NCBI RefSeq assembly: GCF_038502225.1
Contig: NC_091378.1
Coordinates: 10,165,369-10,229,368, forward strand
Length of the DNA stretch: 64,000 bases
Direction of reading: 5' to 3'
Source of the DNA: Cherax quadricarinatus
Taxonomy: Eukaryota; Arthropoda; Malacostraca; Decapoda; Parastacidae
Position numbers and translations under genes: made by a program
Notes under the pieces: generated by a model
The model's input: the letters and a program-made list of their open reading frames with translations, nothing else
Database searches by the model: none
Told to the model about the DNA's origin: nothing
Shown: piece by piece, positions 1 through 11,129 of the stretch
Layout of the letters: each line of letters opens with the position of its first letter
How positions within the stretch are numbered: position 1 is the stretch's first letter

Positions 1-2
1 TA

Positions 3-652
3 ATAAGGGAGACGAGCCCGTTTGTTTTGCAGAGAAGCGAGGGAGGAGGGGGAGGGAGGGTGTTGCGTGTGGATGGGTGGTGGATGGGTGGTGGATGGGT
101 AAGCGTGTGTCTTTTGTGAGTGTGTATGCACCGGCAGAAAATAACATAAAGGTAAAGAATGATTTTGTGTGTGAGGATCTTGTGTTTTTCTTAAGTGCAC
201 TGCCAGAGGTGGCAATAGTTGGTGGAGACTGGAATAGTGTAATCAGGGTGGCTGATGTGGACCCAAGAGGGGCTGGATATATGTCTGTGGCTCTTAGGGA
301 TTTATTAAGGGATGTTAGGTTACGTGATGCCTTTGGGGGAGCGGTGTGGGAGACTGAATATACGTTTGTTAGGAGTGGTTATGCTGCGAGACTAGATAGA
401 GTGTACCTTTCTCAGGGTGTGGACGTGAAATCTTTCAGTACTGTTGAGGCTACAATGTCAGATCATAGGGCAGTGGTGGTGGAGGTTGGGTGGGGGACGC
501 TCGCGGACATATATAGAAGTTATTGGAAATTAAATATAAGTGTGTTAGGTGATGAGGAGGGGTTGGAGGGGTTTTCAGTCCTATGGAGGGAGCTTAGTGT
601 GGAAGAACAGGGAGTGGATGACATTGTGACATGGTGGGATAGTTTTATGTGA
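3..652 (+). pseudogene. LINE ORF2 N-terminal endonuclease (APE-like), broken
   Basis: Endonuclease part of the Tx1-like ORF2, the enzyme that nicks the target DNA for reverse transcription. Visible motifs are SVYAP, GGDWN, ARLDRVYLS and SDHRAVVV, which match the conserved blocks of the exo/endonuclease/phosphatase fold. The frame is open from base 3, but an 11-bp tandem duplication (unit GATGGGTGGTG, about 72-93) shifts it, so the methionine at 77 is not a true start. A small deletion near 640-655, compared with the second copy at 40.9 kb, ends this frame at a TGA and moves the RT part to another frame. It is a decayed gene, not a functional endonuclease. Confidence 0.85.
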
Positions 653-3135
653 GAGAAGGAAAACGTATTAATAATTTAAAATATGGACTGGCTAACTATT
701 TAGAGGATAGGTTAAGAGGTTGCTATGGGAGGGGGGTGGGTGGGAATAATTTTCCTATGGATGAAATAGCTGAAATAAAGGGGAGGTTGAGGGTGTTGCA
801 AAATGAAAGGTTTCAAGCTGTAAGGATGCAGGCAGGGGTGGAGGAAGTGCTTTGGGGCGACAAGCCGTCAGCGTGTGTTTTGCGGCAACAAAAGCAAAGG
901 CAGGCGCTGACAGCTATACCATGTTTAGAGGTAACGGAGATGGTTGGGAATTATAGAGTAGGGCAGGAGATACGAACCACGAAGGGGATGTGTGCGTATG
1001 CGGAGGCTTGGTACGAGAAGTACTGGAACAGTGGGGGGGTGGGTGACGGGGCATTGGACAAGGTGTGTACGTATGTGACGTGTAATTTAGGAAATAGTGA
1101 TCGAAAGGCTTTAGGTGGGACGATTACGGCAGAGGAAATAGAGAATGCGTTAAGGGGAATGAGGAAGGGGAAAGCTCCCGGTATTGATGGTCTCCCAGTA
1201 GAATTTTATTTACAACATTGGGCGTTGATAAAGGAATTTATAGTTAGGTTATTTAATAGTATGAAGGAGAAGGGTAAGTTGGGGGAGAAGCAGGAAACTG
1301 CAGTTGTAGTGTTGGTCCCGAAGGTCAAGGGGCAGCCCACCCTTCGGGAGTACCGAGCCATATCACTGATGTGTGCAGACTATAAGGTGTTTGCAAAAAT
1401 TTTAGGTAATAGGTTCAAATGTGTAGTGGAGAGGGTGGTGTCAAAATCTCAGTTCGGGTTGCCGGGAAGGTCGATGATTGAAGGACATGGGATACTGAGA
1501 AGTTTTGTGGAAGCTAAGGGTGGGGGTGGAGGGGCGGCTTTGTTGGCTCTAGACTGGCAGGGAGCATATGATAGAGTGGAAAGGGGAGCTTTGCAGGTTA
1601 TACTTAGGAGACAGGGTTTTGGGGAGGAAATAGTCGAGAGGGTAAATACGTTGTACAAGGGGGCGAAAATGAGGATGCAGATTAATGGGTGTATGGGGAG
1701 GGAAATTGCAATGGGAAGAGGCCTTAGACAGGGATGCCCCATGTCCCAAATATTGTTTGCGTGTTTCCAGGACCCCTTTTATAGAATGGTTGACCGTAGC
1801 TTATGTACGCCATGTGAGGGAAGTGTGGGGGGTGGGAGGGCCTGGCCGGGGTTAATTGGATATGTTGACGACACCACTGTTCTCATTCGTGCAGGGATGT
1901 CAATGGGAGTGTTGGACGAGGTGGTGCAATTATTTGGAAGTGCCACGGGTATGCAGGTAAATAGTGCAAAGTCAAGGTGCATGGGGTTGGGTTCTTGGGT
2001 GGGGGGTGTGGGGGGGAGATGTAATGTTGTTAAAGAATGGGCGGTGTCTTTAAAGATTTGTGGTATTATTTATAGGGATGACATGGTTGCGGCGCTGGAG
2101 GAAAATTCGGATAGGTTATTGGAAAGGATCGTGGGGCGTCTAGGTGTTCTGAGACCCCAGCACCTAACTCTGATACAGCGAGTGATAGTCGTGAACATTT
2201 TATTGTATAGTAAGGTTTGGTATGTTGCAGCTGTGTTCCCAATTACAGGGACAGCGATTGCGGGGATACTAAGACGGGTGTACAAATTTTTATGGGGTTC
2301 ACGTTGTGATTGGTTACGGAGGGAGGTTGTAATGTTACCTGTAAGTCAGGGTGGGTTGGGGTTGTTGGATTTGAGACGGAGGGCTAAATGTGTGTTTATT
2401 AAATGGGAAGTGTTGCGTGAGGGTGTGAACGCGGGGCGTTTGGGAAGGATACACGACAGGCTGGGTATGTGGTATCGAGGAATGGAGTTGAGGGAATGTG
2501 AAATAGTTTTGAGGGCTGTGATGTTGGTTAGGGAACTGAGAAAGGTTCGTATAAGGGTTTTGTGTAGGTTACTTGTAGGTAGGTGCGTTGTCCCAGTTGA
2601 GGGTTTGTTCCCCATGTATGCGTGGAAGAGTATTTGGTTTAGATTTAGTAAATTGAAGTTAAAACCTCGGGCGCGTGAGGTGATGTTTCGTTTTCTGCAT
2701 GGGATCCTTCCGTCTGGTGAGATATTACGAAACAGACAGGTTGTAGAGGGTGGGGGGTGTGGTATCTGTGGAGGGGATGAGACAGCGTTCCATGTAGTTT
2801 ACTTTTGTGAAGGGCTAGAGGAGGTTAGGTGCTGGTTAAGTAGGTTGGTACAGAGGGTGGGGGGCCGTGGGGTGTCGGTTTTGCGTGCTCTAAGTCTAGA
2901 TATGGGTGGGTTAGACGAGGGTGTCATAAGAGCTTTAGATTATATCATGGTAGATTATATATATATGTCGTGGGTGATGAGGGGGAGAGGGGATAGTGAG
3001 GAGAGAAGAAAGGTTCTTGCGGTAACGTTCTATAGTACGAGGTGTCGTAACAGAGATTTGTATGGGAGGAGGTGGGATCAGGCTTTCTCAGAGGGGTATA
3101 GAATGCTAACGTTAGGGATTCTCGTAAATCTGTGA
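649..3135 (+). pseudogene. LINE ORF2 reverse transcriptase, Tx1/L1-like
   Basis: Reverse transcriptase of the Tx1-like element, open for 828 codons. RT signatures in order: GKAPGIDGLP (about residue 165), YRAISLMCADYKVFAK (235), LDWQGAYDRVE (300), GLRQGCPMSQILFACF (355), and the catalytic YVDD in GYVDDTTVLI (405). A C-terminal C-x2-C-x7-H-x4-C motif (CGIC then H and C, about residue 715) is usual in this LINE group. The catalytic aspartates and the YVDD box are intact. The piece is disconnected from its endonuclease by the frameshift at about 650, so the ATG at 649 is an artefact. The frame ends at 3135 in a position equivalent to the C-terminal end of the second copy. Confidence 0.88.
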
Positions 3136-4304
3136 TTGGATATGAGTGAGTGAAGGGGTTTTCATAGGTTGGAGGGAGTCAGGGGGCAACAGCGGGCTCG
3201 CCTCCCTGGGGGGGGGGTCGTGAGAGTGTTGTGAATGTGGGTTTGGAATGGTTTCCTGGTTTTCATTGGGACTTTATGGCATCCAAGTGTGGATGTAGAG
3301 CTCAAGGTCTCGTTATGGTAGATATAACACTTTTCAGAATGTAGGTATAATATAGTAGATTTTTTATGTATAATTATGATGTGTATCAGTCTTGTAATAA
3401 CATGATTCTTGAGAAATAAGTTCTTTGCGACATGAAGTGTGTTTTAGTTTGTATTTATGTTACGTGATGAGTTTTTGCATGATGAGATATACTTATATAC
3501 TGTTTGGCATTGTGCATACAGTGCATCTGATTAATGTGATTTTGTGCAAATTTTTGTGTGTACGTGTGGGTGTGTGTGTGGATGTGGGTGTGGGTGTGTG
3601 GGTGTGTATGTGTATATATATAAATATCCCTTTCTATTGTATTGAGCCTTTGTCATGGGTCAGACGTTATGTAATAATTTATATATGCATGATTGATTCT
3701 TTTTAAAGTTTATAATTATGGTCTGTACCCTGATACCGGTTTGGTGTTCATGCAAGTTCTTGATGTTAAGTTTTAGTCTGTATGGTATACAGACATATCT
3801 AGACAGTTTAGTGACGTAGTCCATTTGTCTGAAATTTGTATATGGGTTTATTGTAACAGTATAGAGCTTCAGTTATTGTGTTCTAAGCTGTATTCTTTTT
3901 CTGTTTATTTGTATGTTGGGATATGTTCAGCTGTATTGTTAGGGATAAGTATGTAGATTTTCTAGTTAGATTATGATGTTAGGTTTTGGTTTTTTGCTTA
4001 ATGTGAAGGATGGGATTTAACTGTTATAACTTCTTTGTATATTTTATGTTCAAGTGTATTGAACCTTTGTCAGATGTCATTTATATGTACAATTTATATA
4101 TATGCAAGGTTTTGTATATATGTCAATTCATGACCCTGTGACATGTAATTTTTTTTTTAGTTATGTTCTGGATGTAAGTTTTTGTTGTAATATCTTGCGA
4201 GCATGTAGGTACAATCCGTTTGTCAGTTAATTTGATTAGGTTCCATACTGTTTCTTTATTTTTATGTTAAACTGTATTGGTTTTAAATAAAATATAAAAA
4301 AAAA

Positions 4305-4530
4305 AAATCTCTTGTTAAGTCTAAGGCTAAAGTGTCTCCAATTAAATCACGTACCTTGCCTCAGTTGGAATTAACAGCCATTTATGTAGGTGTCAAATTA
4401 GCTGATTATATAAGAAATAAGTTGCAGGAGATAAATATTAGTGACACTGTAATTTGGTCTGATAATGAGGTATCCTTACCATGGATTTTTAATGGAAACA
4501 GTAAAATTGTGTACGTACAAAACAGAAGTC
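4305..4530 (+). pseudogene. BEL/Pao RNase H fragment
   Basis: Encodes RTLPQLELTAIYVGVKL and VIWSDNEVSLPWI, the RNase H region of BEL/Pao Pol, which degrades the RNA strand during reverse transcription. The corresponding segment of the minus-strand element reads VRTVPQLELTALYVG and VIWSDNEAVLQWL. The frame runs directly out of the Tx1 poly-A and stops inside a dispersed repeat inserted after the VYVQNR motif. Confidence 0.82.
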
Positions 4531-4720
4531 TTCAAGCTGTCACAGGACAAGCACCTAAAGTCGGTACCTGACCAGCCGGGCTGTGGCTCGTACGTTGGAT
4601 TGTGTGCAGCCAGCAGTAACAGGCTGGTAGATCAGGCTCTGATCCACCAGGAGGCCTGGTCACAGACCGGGCCACAGGGGCATTCACCCCAGGAACTCTC
4701 TCCAGGTAAACTCCAGTCGC
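4531..4720 (+). repeat. Decapod-type dispersed repeat inside BEL/Pao
   Basis: GC-richer segment (ACCAGCCGGGCTGTGG through CTCTCTCCAGGTAAACTCC) that interrupts the BEL/Pao coding frame between the codons for VQNR and AEINQMQ. It resembles a short dispersed repeat I associate with decapod genomes, probably the 3' end of a LINE or a SINE; that identification is from memory. A clear target duplication was not found; only AGTC is shared at both edges. Confidence 0.6.
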
Positions 4721-5201
4721 TGAAATTAATCAGATGCAAGAGAAGTATAATAGTTTGGGTAGCATATGTTAACATTTAATCATATACCAGGTGAGGAGAA
4801 TCCTGCTGATTTCTTGTCTTGAGGTTTACCTTATGCTAAATTCGTAAATGATGTATCATATTTTAAAGGACCGAGCTGGTTGGTAAATGAAGCTAATTGG
4901 CCTGTAAAAAAGGCGTATATTGCTCCTGTTGAAATTACTGTGACCACCACTCCAATAGTTTGTCCTTCCTTAGCCATAAATAGGTATTCTTCTTTACCCA
5001 AACTAATCAATGTAACTAAATTGGTGTTTAAATTTCTAAACAAGACGAATATCTCATATAATTTTTCACATCCTCTTGAATGTTGGATAAAGAGGGTACA
5101 GGAAGAAATCTACGGAAATGAGATTAAATTAATGATGGAAAGAAAAATTGTGAAAGGTTCCATACTAGAGAAATTAGGGCTGTATTTAGAGAATAATATT
5201 A
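4721..5201 (+). pseudogene. BEL/Pao Pol linker between RNase H and integrase
   Basis: Reading frame resumes at GCTGAAATT and encodes IIPGEENPADFLS, then GPSWLVNEANWP and YSSLPKLINVTKLVFKF, all with counterparts in the minus-strand BEL element (QENPANMLSRG, GPNWLSNENNWP, YSSLGKLLRVTALVFKF). Two in-frame stops are visible (near 4770 and 4820). The frame is open from 4880 until the 1.2-kb insertion at 5202. Function is lost. Confidence 0.8.
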
Positions 5202-6402
5202 TAGGGGGTTACCTGTATGTACCTCGACATTATGTGCATACAAGTAAACTCATTGGGAGACAACAACCATATTGTTTACCGTAGTCACCCCGTGTAGACA
5301 TGTGAGAAAACTTAACCACCCCTGGTCCCTGCAGGTGGTTCCTTCGACATCACAATCTTATCCATATCTATCCGAGACCAGTATGGATTGGATAACACCC
5401 ACAAGTACGGTGCTACTAATTAATTGTGGACTGTATAGATTATATTAGTTTAACTGAAAGAAGGGGAGGGGTGGTAGGTTACACATGGATATATCCATCA
5501 AGGAAAAACACTTGTACATAATCCCACCACTTACCAGATATTCTCTGGTGGTCACTTGATGTAGCTGGATCACCCATAACCTATCCAATTACAACATACC
5601 TAACTGGCCAGTATCAGTCTGCTATAACCAGAAGGGTTACTTAACTGTGGGTGGTTGATGCTCCTTATTTTCTCCATTCACCATCTCATTTCGATGTCCT
5701 GCTACACGGACACAGTTCTTATTCCAGCCGGACGAGGTATCCGTTGGTTTGTCCCGGTTTAGAAGTCGTGACTCCATAAAAATTTCACTATCCTCGGGAC
5801 AGGAACAACGAGGTAAACATGTGTTCACTTGGAGAACAGCGACTTATTTCACTTCATGCATTCTCTTAACTTAGTGTTATTATCATTGATTACATTACAA
5901 TTCACACGACGATTTAATGTCTCATAATTATTATGCACATTAGAGGTCACTCCATTAAGATGAGACCTATGAGTGACGATTAAATCACGGGTATTTTTCC
6001 CTGGACACACTCCATGGCGTTGTACCAGTCACCACCGGTCCTACCATTATTCACTAATTTTACCACTTTATTACGGTGGTCCCATAAATCACGTTCCCTC
6101 ACTCTTCACCAGGAACAGTTACGACACTTCCTATTATGAAGTGAGACCTATATTAATCCTTAGGCTGCCGTGAACGCCAATTTCCTGGTCCCATGCTTTC
6201 CCAGCCTCTTAACTCCATTCAAAACACTCCCGCCCCTGATGCCCTGTCTCGACCTCTCCCCTGCCCATCAGCGCAGGCGTAGAGCTTCCCTGTTGGTTCT
6301 CTTTCAAACACAATTTAGAACAACAGTAATGCATTAATCATGTATATTTACATTATAAAAAATATACAGTATAATTATGGGAATTTATTTTCCACAAATG
6401 TA
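5202..6402. mobile_element. 1.2-kb unidentified insertion in BEL/Pao integrase
   Basis: The BEL frame reads LENNI up to 5201 and IRCRDRLQN from 6403 on, so exactly 1201 bp has been inserted. The tetranucleotide ATTA occurs at both edges (5198-5201 and 6403-6406), consistent with a 4-bp target duplication. The insert has no long open frame, no clear terminal inverted repeats and no TG..CA ends that I can see. It could be a solo LTR with decayed ends, a short non-autonomous DNA element or a composite. A weak ADALSR-like reading near 6215 is too short to use. Confidence 0.55.
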
Positions 6403-7747
6403 ATTAGGTGCAGAGATAGGTTACAAAATGCTGAATTGGGTGATTATGCTAAATACCCTATCTTACTACCCAAAACTCATCATTTAACAATTTTGATTGT
6501 TTTAAATGCCCATAAAAATGTAATGCATGGTGGGGTACAAGATACCTTAAATTGTATTAGGGAAAATTTCTGGATTCCACAAGGACAGCAAAGTGTAAAA
6601 AGGGTGATTAAATCTTGTGTAATATGTCGCCGTGTGGACACCAGATCCTATATGTACCCAGGTCCTCCACCATTGCCAAAGGAGCGTGTACAATTAGTGA
6701 AACCATTTGATGTAACAGGTGTAGACTATAGTGCTCCAATCATTTTAACAGGTACTTCAGACGGTGTTCCACTGAAAGTGTATGTGTGTTTGTTCACTTG
6801 TACTGCTACTAGGGCAGTTCATTTAGAAGTGGCACAGGACTTGTCTGCAGAACAGTTTATACAGCTGTTTCGAAAATTTGCAGCTAGGAGATCCTGTCCA
6901 AGATTTCAGATAATGCCACTAATTTTGTAGTGGGTGCTCAACACTTGATAGAATTAAATAAGAGTAACAATGTTCAATCTCTGTTAACCCAACGAGGGTG
7001 TACATGGAAATTTATTACTCCTAGAGCCCCTTGGCAGGGGGGCTGTACGAAAGACTGATAGGCACAGTGAAGAGGTGTCTCCGTTAAGTATTACACTGGA
7101 AGATTGGAGGAATTTCGTGCGGTGTTGGTGGAGGCCTCTCTCATACATGAGTGATACACCTGATGCAGATGTATTAACGCCTTCTCACCTAATATGTGAT
7201 AGGAAATTGGAAGCTGCCCCTGTCTATAGAGATAATCCTGAAGAAAGTGATGAAGATTACAAAGATGTGGCAGTGTTGTGTGATAAATTTAAAATGTTAA
7301 ATAAAGTAATTGATCATTGGTCTAATGTGTAGCGTAAGGAATATCTTCTTACACTATGTGAACACATTTATGATCCAACAGAGGCAGTAAATCGACAGAA
7401 CATTCAACCAGGTGACATTGTATTAATTGATACTGAACAGCATCGAACATTGTGGCCTCTGGGCAAAGTATTGACATTGTACCCAGATGCACAAGGTGTT
7501 GTCCAGAATGTCAGTGTTGTGTCGTGGCCAGGAAAGTTTATGCACGATTAATAAATTGATTCCCTTGGAATTAAATGGTATTCAATCAAATGTAAATGAA
7601 AATATAAGGGAAAGTGACACGAGTGATATTGAAGATAATGCTGATCAAGTGATGCAGGAAGATGAAATTGTAGTAAGACCTACTAGGAAAACAGCCACTC
7701 AAGCCAGAACTGGCTGGAATCATCTCCTAGAGGAAGGAGTAATTTGA
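6403..7747 (+). pseudogene. BEL/Pao integrase and C-terminal tail
   Basis: Integrase of the decayed BEL element. Visible in order: the zinc-binding region with NAHKNVMHGG and CVICRR, then FDVTGVDYSAPIIL, which holds the first catalytic aspartate. The core around the second aspartate is disturbed at about 6905, where SCPRF is followed by a frame change. The glutamate block is blurred at about 7030-7080 (APWQGG). The C-terminal part keeps HLICDRKLEAAP, PGDIVLIDTEQH and INKLIPLELNG, matching the minus-strand copy. Stops and shifts at about 6930, 7075, 7330 (TAG for tryptophan) and 7540 make it a pseudogene. The tail ends at the TGA near 7747. Confidence 0.82.
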
Positions 7748-7779
7748 GTCATTTAGCAACGAACTCCGCCCGGCTGCAG

Positions 7780-8060
7780 TGTGAAAAATACTGTATATTT
7801 TCCGAAAATACAGTGTATTTTGTATGTAAATTGATGGAATATATTGTAGGCAATAAAAATTAATTTGTAAATAAATAAAGAACCAGCGAGTGTGGCGAGC
7901 ATCGCTGGGGAAGGGGGGTCGCCATTGTTTTTTGAACTGGGCAAGAGAAACGTAAGGAAGAATCAGAAGAATTTTCGTCGCTCTAGAGGTTAAATTGTGT
8001 TTAAAACCTCTCAAATAAGAGCCGAAATTGTTGGATTTGCAGTCCTGCACAACGTGACCA
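7780..8060 (+). repeat. Start of 3' LTR of the plus-strand BEL element
   Basis: The bases before 7780 (AACGAACTCCGCCCGGCTGCAG) resemble the stretch before the 3' LTR of the minus-strand element (GCGAACCTCTGCCGCCCCCCAG), and both are followed by TGTG. This places the LTR start at TGTGAAAAATAC. AATAAA motifs follow at about 7850-7880. The right end is not determined. Confidence 0.5.
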
Positions 8061-9765
8061 TTAGGCGACTGGACAGGACTCCATAATTAGATGGAAACAG
8101 GATAAAATTACCCAAGTTGAGTAATGTCTATATTTATGTTGAAATTCTGGCCAGTATTTTCTTCATATTTTAGGCAGGGGTTTGTGTATGACACACCAAG
8201 TAATCTCCAGATAAATTGATGAGTGTTATTATTATAAATTCTCCTTCAATGTATATGTAGCCATTTATTAAGTTTAACATACAGTCCACATATTTATATT
8301 AATGTACCAGAATTCCTGGTGATGTACATTTCATTTGAAATTAATATAGGTCCAGAGTGACTTGTGGAGATATGAGTGGAGTAGGTATCGAAGGAGGACA
8401 TTTTTTGCGACCTAGGATGTCCTAAAATTCCTACATGTCTCTGTAACCTTGATAAAGAATAATTATCTTTGTTACTTTTATGAAATTACCAGTATGTATC
8501 TAATGAGATTCATCCAGGTAATTTTAATTTTCCATAACCCAGATGATAGACATTATGACATATGTCAAGGATGTGGCTCCTGAGGTATTACCTGCATTTT
8601 GGGCACAGTTATTCTTTAAAAACGAATGTACGAAAGAGAAAAAATAAAGTAACAGTGTGCAACAACCACACGTTCCATAACTGCTGCAACAACACCACCA
8701 TCACATCACTCTTCCATATTTCTTGGTTTCTCATTGTGCTTATTTCATAAACTTACATCTAAAAGAATTATTCATACAGTGTTAAATTGGATATTTTCTT
8801 CATGTTATAATGGTGCCGCTGTGTCTAAAGCTTCTGTAAAATCTTGGAAACTTGGTTTAGACATGTTTTTTCTTTCATTACGTTCTTAACAATGTAGATT
8901 TTTATATAAACACTTTAACTGGAAGAGGAACATTTCACTCAGTGAGTTCAATATAGTGAATAACGCCAACATAGAATGTTATATATGAAGAAAATAAAAA
9001 TTACACATTATTCCATTTTCAAAGGAGATTGTTGGCATTGGAAAAACGAAAGTTCAAACTTCCCGAGGAAAGCGACAGGATAGCTTAAATGTTCTAAAAC
9101 TGCAGACTCTACAGTGCTCGTCACGGCATTATGCCGGGTGAGCGCCCCGGCATACTGCCGTGATGAATACTGTATACAAAGATAAATCTTTGAGATATAT
9201 TACAGTACACTCAACAAATGCATTTTTGTGGATGTATGGAAAGTTTTTGCAAGCCCCATGTGTTCCAGGGTAGTAAGATTTTATGGACCCCGTAACCAGC
9301 ATTATCCAGTATGACCAAACAAAAATTCTTGCATTATGTTTCAAAAAAAAAAACCTTATCTTTTTGAGATATTAAAACAAAAATCTGAATTCAAGTAGAA
9401 CAAATCTCGCAATATGTTCAAACTCGCCCTCTACATCTGGTCTGACTTAAGTTTGTAAACAAAACCGAATGTGTAACCTTCTATGCTTACGTTAAGCTTC
9501 TAAACTTACACTTCCATACGCAAGCTGCAATGCAAACATGCCTAGAAGCTCACATTTGTATGCATGTTTGCATTTATGACAAACACGCATAGAGCAATTT
9601 TGTTTAGAATTTATTTTCCAATTTGTCTCACGATACATACTTTTTCTCGTCAGATGCACCGTTTTCCAAATAACCATCAAAATCAAGTGAAAAAAGATGT
9701 CAGTCATTTAGGGGAGTCTGGGGCGAGGAAGTTGTTGCTGCTGTGGTGGGATGGAGTTTAAACTC
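8061..9765. other. No gene recognised; contains one long hairpin
   Basis: AT-rich sequence without a convincing coding exon, RNA gene or repeat that I can name. The only structured element is an imperfect palindrome at 9121-9163, described separately. Short open frames here have no recognisable domains. Confidence 0.6.
9121..9163. repeat. Hairpin: 18-bp arms, 7-nt loop
   Basis: Left arm TCACGGCATTATGCCGGG (9121-9138) and right arm CCCGGCATACTGCCGTGA (9146-9163) pair with a single mismatch around the loop TGAGCGC. Function unknown; it is GC-rich in an AT-rich setting. Confidence 0.8.

Positions 9766-9805
<40 letters not shown>
9766..9805 (+). repeat. (TAA)n microsatellite
   Basis: About 13 perfect AAT/TAA units. 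It may be an expanded tail of a neighbouring dispersed repeat, because TAA-rich tails end the palindromic repeats nearby. Confidence 0.95.
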
Positions 9806-9806
<1 letters not shown>

Positions 9807-10011
9807 CATAATATAAATAATACTAATAATATCTTTATTTCTACAAGTACATGTACAAGGTATACAGGCCTAGCTGACATCAATGACATACTATTATGTA
9901 GAAAACCGCTTGTTATGCAAAGCATTTCCGCCTACACTGTGAATACTTCTCTAAATTTTTTACCGGCCAATCTTTAATAATAAAATAAATAATAATAATC
10001 TAAATTTTGTG
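9806..10011 (+). repeat. Dispersed repeat and partial tail of palindromic repeat
   Basis: Contains TTTATTTCTACAAGTACATG and following bases, which I recall as a common decapod dispersed repeat (memory only). The end (CCAATCTTTAATAATA... TTTTGTGTTAAC) matches the tails of the palindromic repeats ending at 10629 and 14616, so a truncated upstream unit of that repeat seems to sit here. Confidence 0.5.
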
Positions 10012-10629
10012 TTAACGGATCGACACCATGCTTAGCCCTTCTAGGGTAGGGTAGGTGCCTGAGCCCGAGCTTGCAGCTCACAAGACTGTCATTCCCATTA
10101 GCCCCCTTGGGGCGGGGATGGCAGACCAGAGAGGCCTAGCTTCTCGTAGGGAGAAGCTAGGCCTCTCTGGGGACAGTTGGTCCCAAAGATGAGGGGTTAC
10201 TTGTGCCTCCTCCCATAAGATAAGATTTCGTTCGGATTTTTAACCCCGGAGGGTTAGCCACCCAGGATAACCCAAGAAAGTCAGTGCGTCATCGAGGACT
10301 GTCTAACTTATTTCCATTGAGGTCCTTAATCTTGTCCCCCAGGATGCGACCCACACCAGTCGACTAACACCCAGGTACCTATTTGCTGCTAGGTGAACAG
10401 GACAACAGGTGTAAGGAAACGTGTAGGAATGTTTCCACCCGCCGGGAATCGAACCCGGGCCCTCCGTGTGTGAAGCGGGAGCTTTAGCCACCAGGCCACC
10501 GGGGCACCATGGGAGACTTAGGTCTCAGACACTCCCTAGACAGGGAGCCAAGGCCGGGCCACCACTTGGAAAAGGCCCGGGCCGGGAGAAATACAGGCGA
10601 ATCTTTAATAATAATAATTTTGTGTTAAC
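10012..10629 (+). repeat. Palindromic dispersed repeat, unit 1 (split by SINE)
   Basis: Starts at GGATCGACACCATGC and ends at TTTTGTGTTAAC. It contains short GC-rich palindromes, including AGGCCTAGCTTCTC with its reverse complement around a GTAGG loop. The same repeat occurs at 14298-14616 and, split by the BEL element, at 31525-31668 plus 45687-45826. A tRNA-derived SINE (10217-10506) interrupts it at CCTCCTCCCAT. Confidence 0.85.
10217..10506 (-). mobile_element. tRNA-derived SINE, copy 1
   Basis: Read on the minus strand it begins at 10506 with a tRNA-like head: GGTGGCCTGGTGGCTAAAGC (A-box-like) and GGGTTCGATTCCCGG (B box), the internal RNA polymerase III promoter. A unique body follows, then a 3' region ending in ATCTTATCTTA. 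The 290-bp insert lies in the palindromic repeat with CCAT at both sides (10213-10216 and 10507-10510). Its 3' part resembles the end of the LINE at 55.9-58.8 kb. A second copy is at 19907-20172. Confidence 0.88.
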
Positions 10630-10838
10630 ATACATCGACAAGTAGGTAGTAGGTTGGTAGACAGCAACCACCCAGGAAAGTACTACCGTCCTGCCAGATG
10701 ACTGTGAAACAGAAACCCGTAACTGTTTTACATGATGGTAGGATTGCTGGTGTCTTTTTCTGTCTCATAAACACGCTAGATAACAGGGATATCTTGCTAC
10801 TCCTACTTACATTTGGTCACACTTCACAGACACGCACA

Positions 10839-10841
<3 letters not shown>

Positions 10842-10927
<86 letters not shown>
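10842..10927 (+). repeat. (TA)n in RTE 5' UTR
   Basis: About 43 TA units inside the 5' UTR of RTE copy A. Copy B has only a short (TA)n plus CATACATA at the same place (23391-23407), so this tract expanded after insertion. Confidence 0.95.
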
Positions 10928-10932
<5 letters not shown>

Positions 10933-11129
10933 CATACATCTAGGTTTTTTTCCTTTTTCTAAATAGCTCTTGTTCTTTTTTATTTCTTCTATTGTCCATG
11001 GGGAAGTGGAAAAGAATCTTTCCTCCGTAAGCCATGCGTGTCGTATGAGGCGACTAAAATACCGGGAGCAATGGGCTAGTAACCCCTTCTCCTGTAGACA
11101 TTTACTAAAAAAGAGAAGAAGAAAAACTT

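Larger units (their letters stand above)
1..4304 (+). mobile_element. Tx1/L1-like LINE, copy 1 (5' end outside window)
   Basis: Non-LTR retrotransposon copy that enters the window inside its endonuclease domain and ends in a short poly-A at about 4294-4304, preceded by AAATAAAATATA. The same terminal motif ends the second copy at 37413-43156, which fixes the 3' end. Order: apurinic-type endonuclease, reverse transcriptase, cysteine-histidine motif, then about 1.17 kb of AT-rich and TG-rich 3' UTR (3136-4304) with no convincing gene. Family call rests on the RT motif YRAISLMCADYKVFAK and the LDWQGAYDRVE block, the style of L1/Tx1 elements. It inserted into the RNase H region of a BEL/Pao element, which resumes at 4305 in the same orientation. 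Confidence 0.85.
4305..8060 (+). mobile_element. BEL/Pao LTR retrotransposon, decayed, 5' part displaced
   Basis: Plus-strand BEL/Pao remnant running from the RNase H domain to the 3' LTR. Everything upstream of RNase H lies left of the Tx1 insertion, outside the window. Order: RNase H, linker, HHCC and DDE integrase, C-terminal tail, 3' LTR start. It is broken by a short dispersed repeat (about 4531-4720), a 1.2-kb insert (5202-6402), in-frame stops and frameshifts. It is a diverged relative of the minus-strand element at 31669-45686: the residues around each domain align and even the bases just before the 3' LTR resemble each other. The right end of the LTR cannot be fixed, so 8060 is approximate. 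Confidence 0.8.

Noticed and set aside
3425..3706. 93-codon hydrophobic frame after the first Tx1 ORF2
   Set aside because: Lies in the LINE 3' UTR, TG- and AT-rich; no conservation visible in copy 2.
6190..6290. Ty3/gypsy-like ADALSRP motif in the 1.2-kb insert
   Set aside because: Reading such as PDALSRPLP is only a few residues long and not supported by neighbouring Pol motifs.
10440..10506. tRNA gene from the B box GGTTCGATTCCCGG
   Set aside because: It is followed by a SINE body and tail, has target duplications, and lacks a full cloverleaf.
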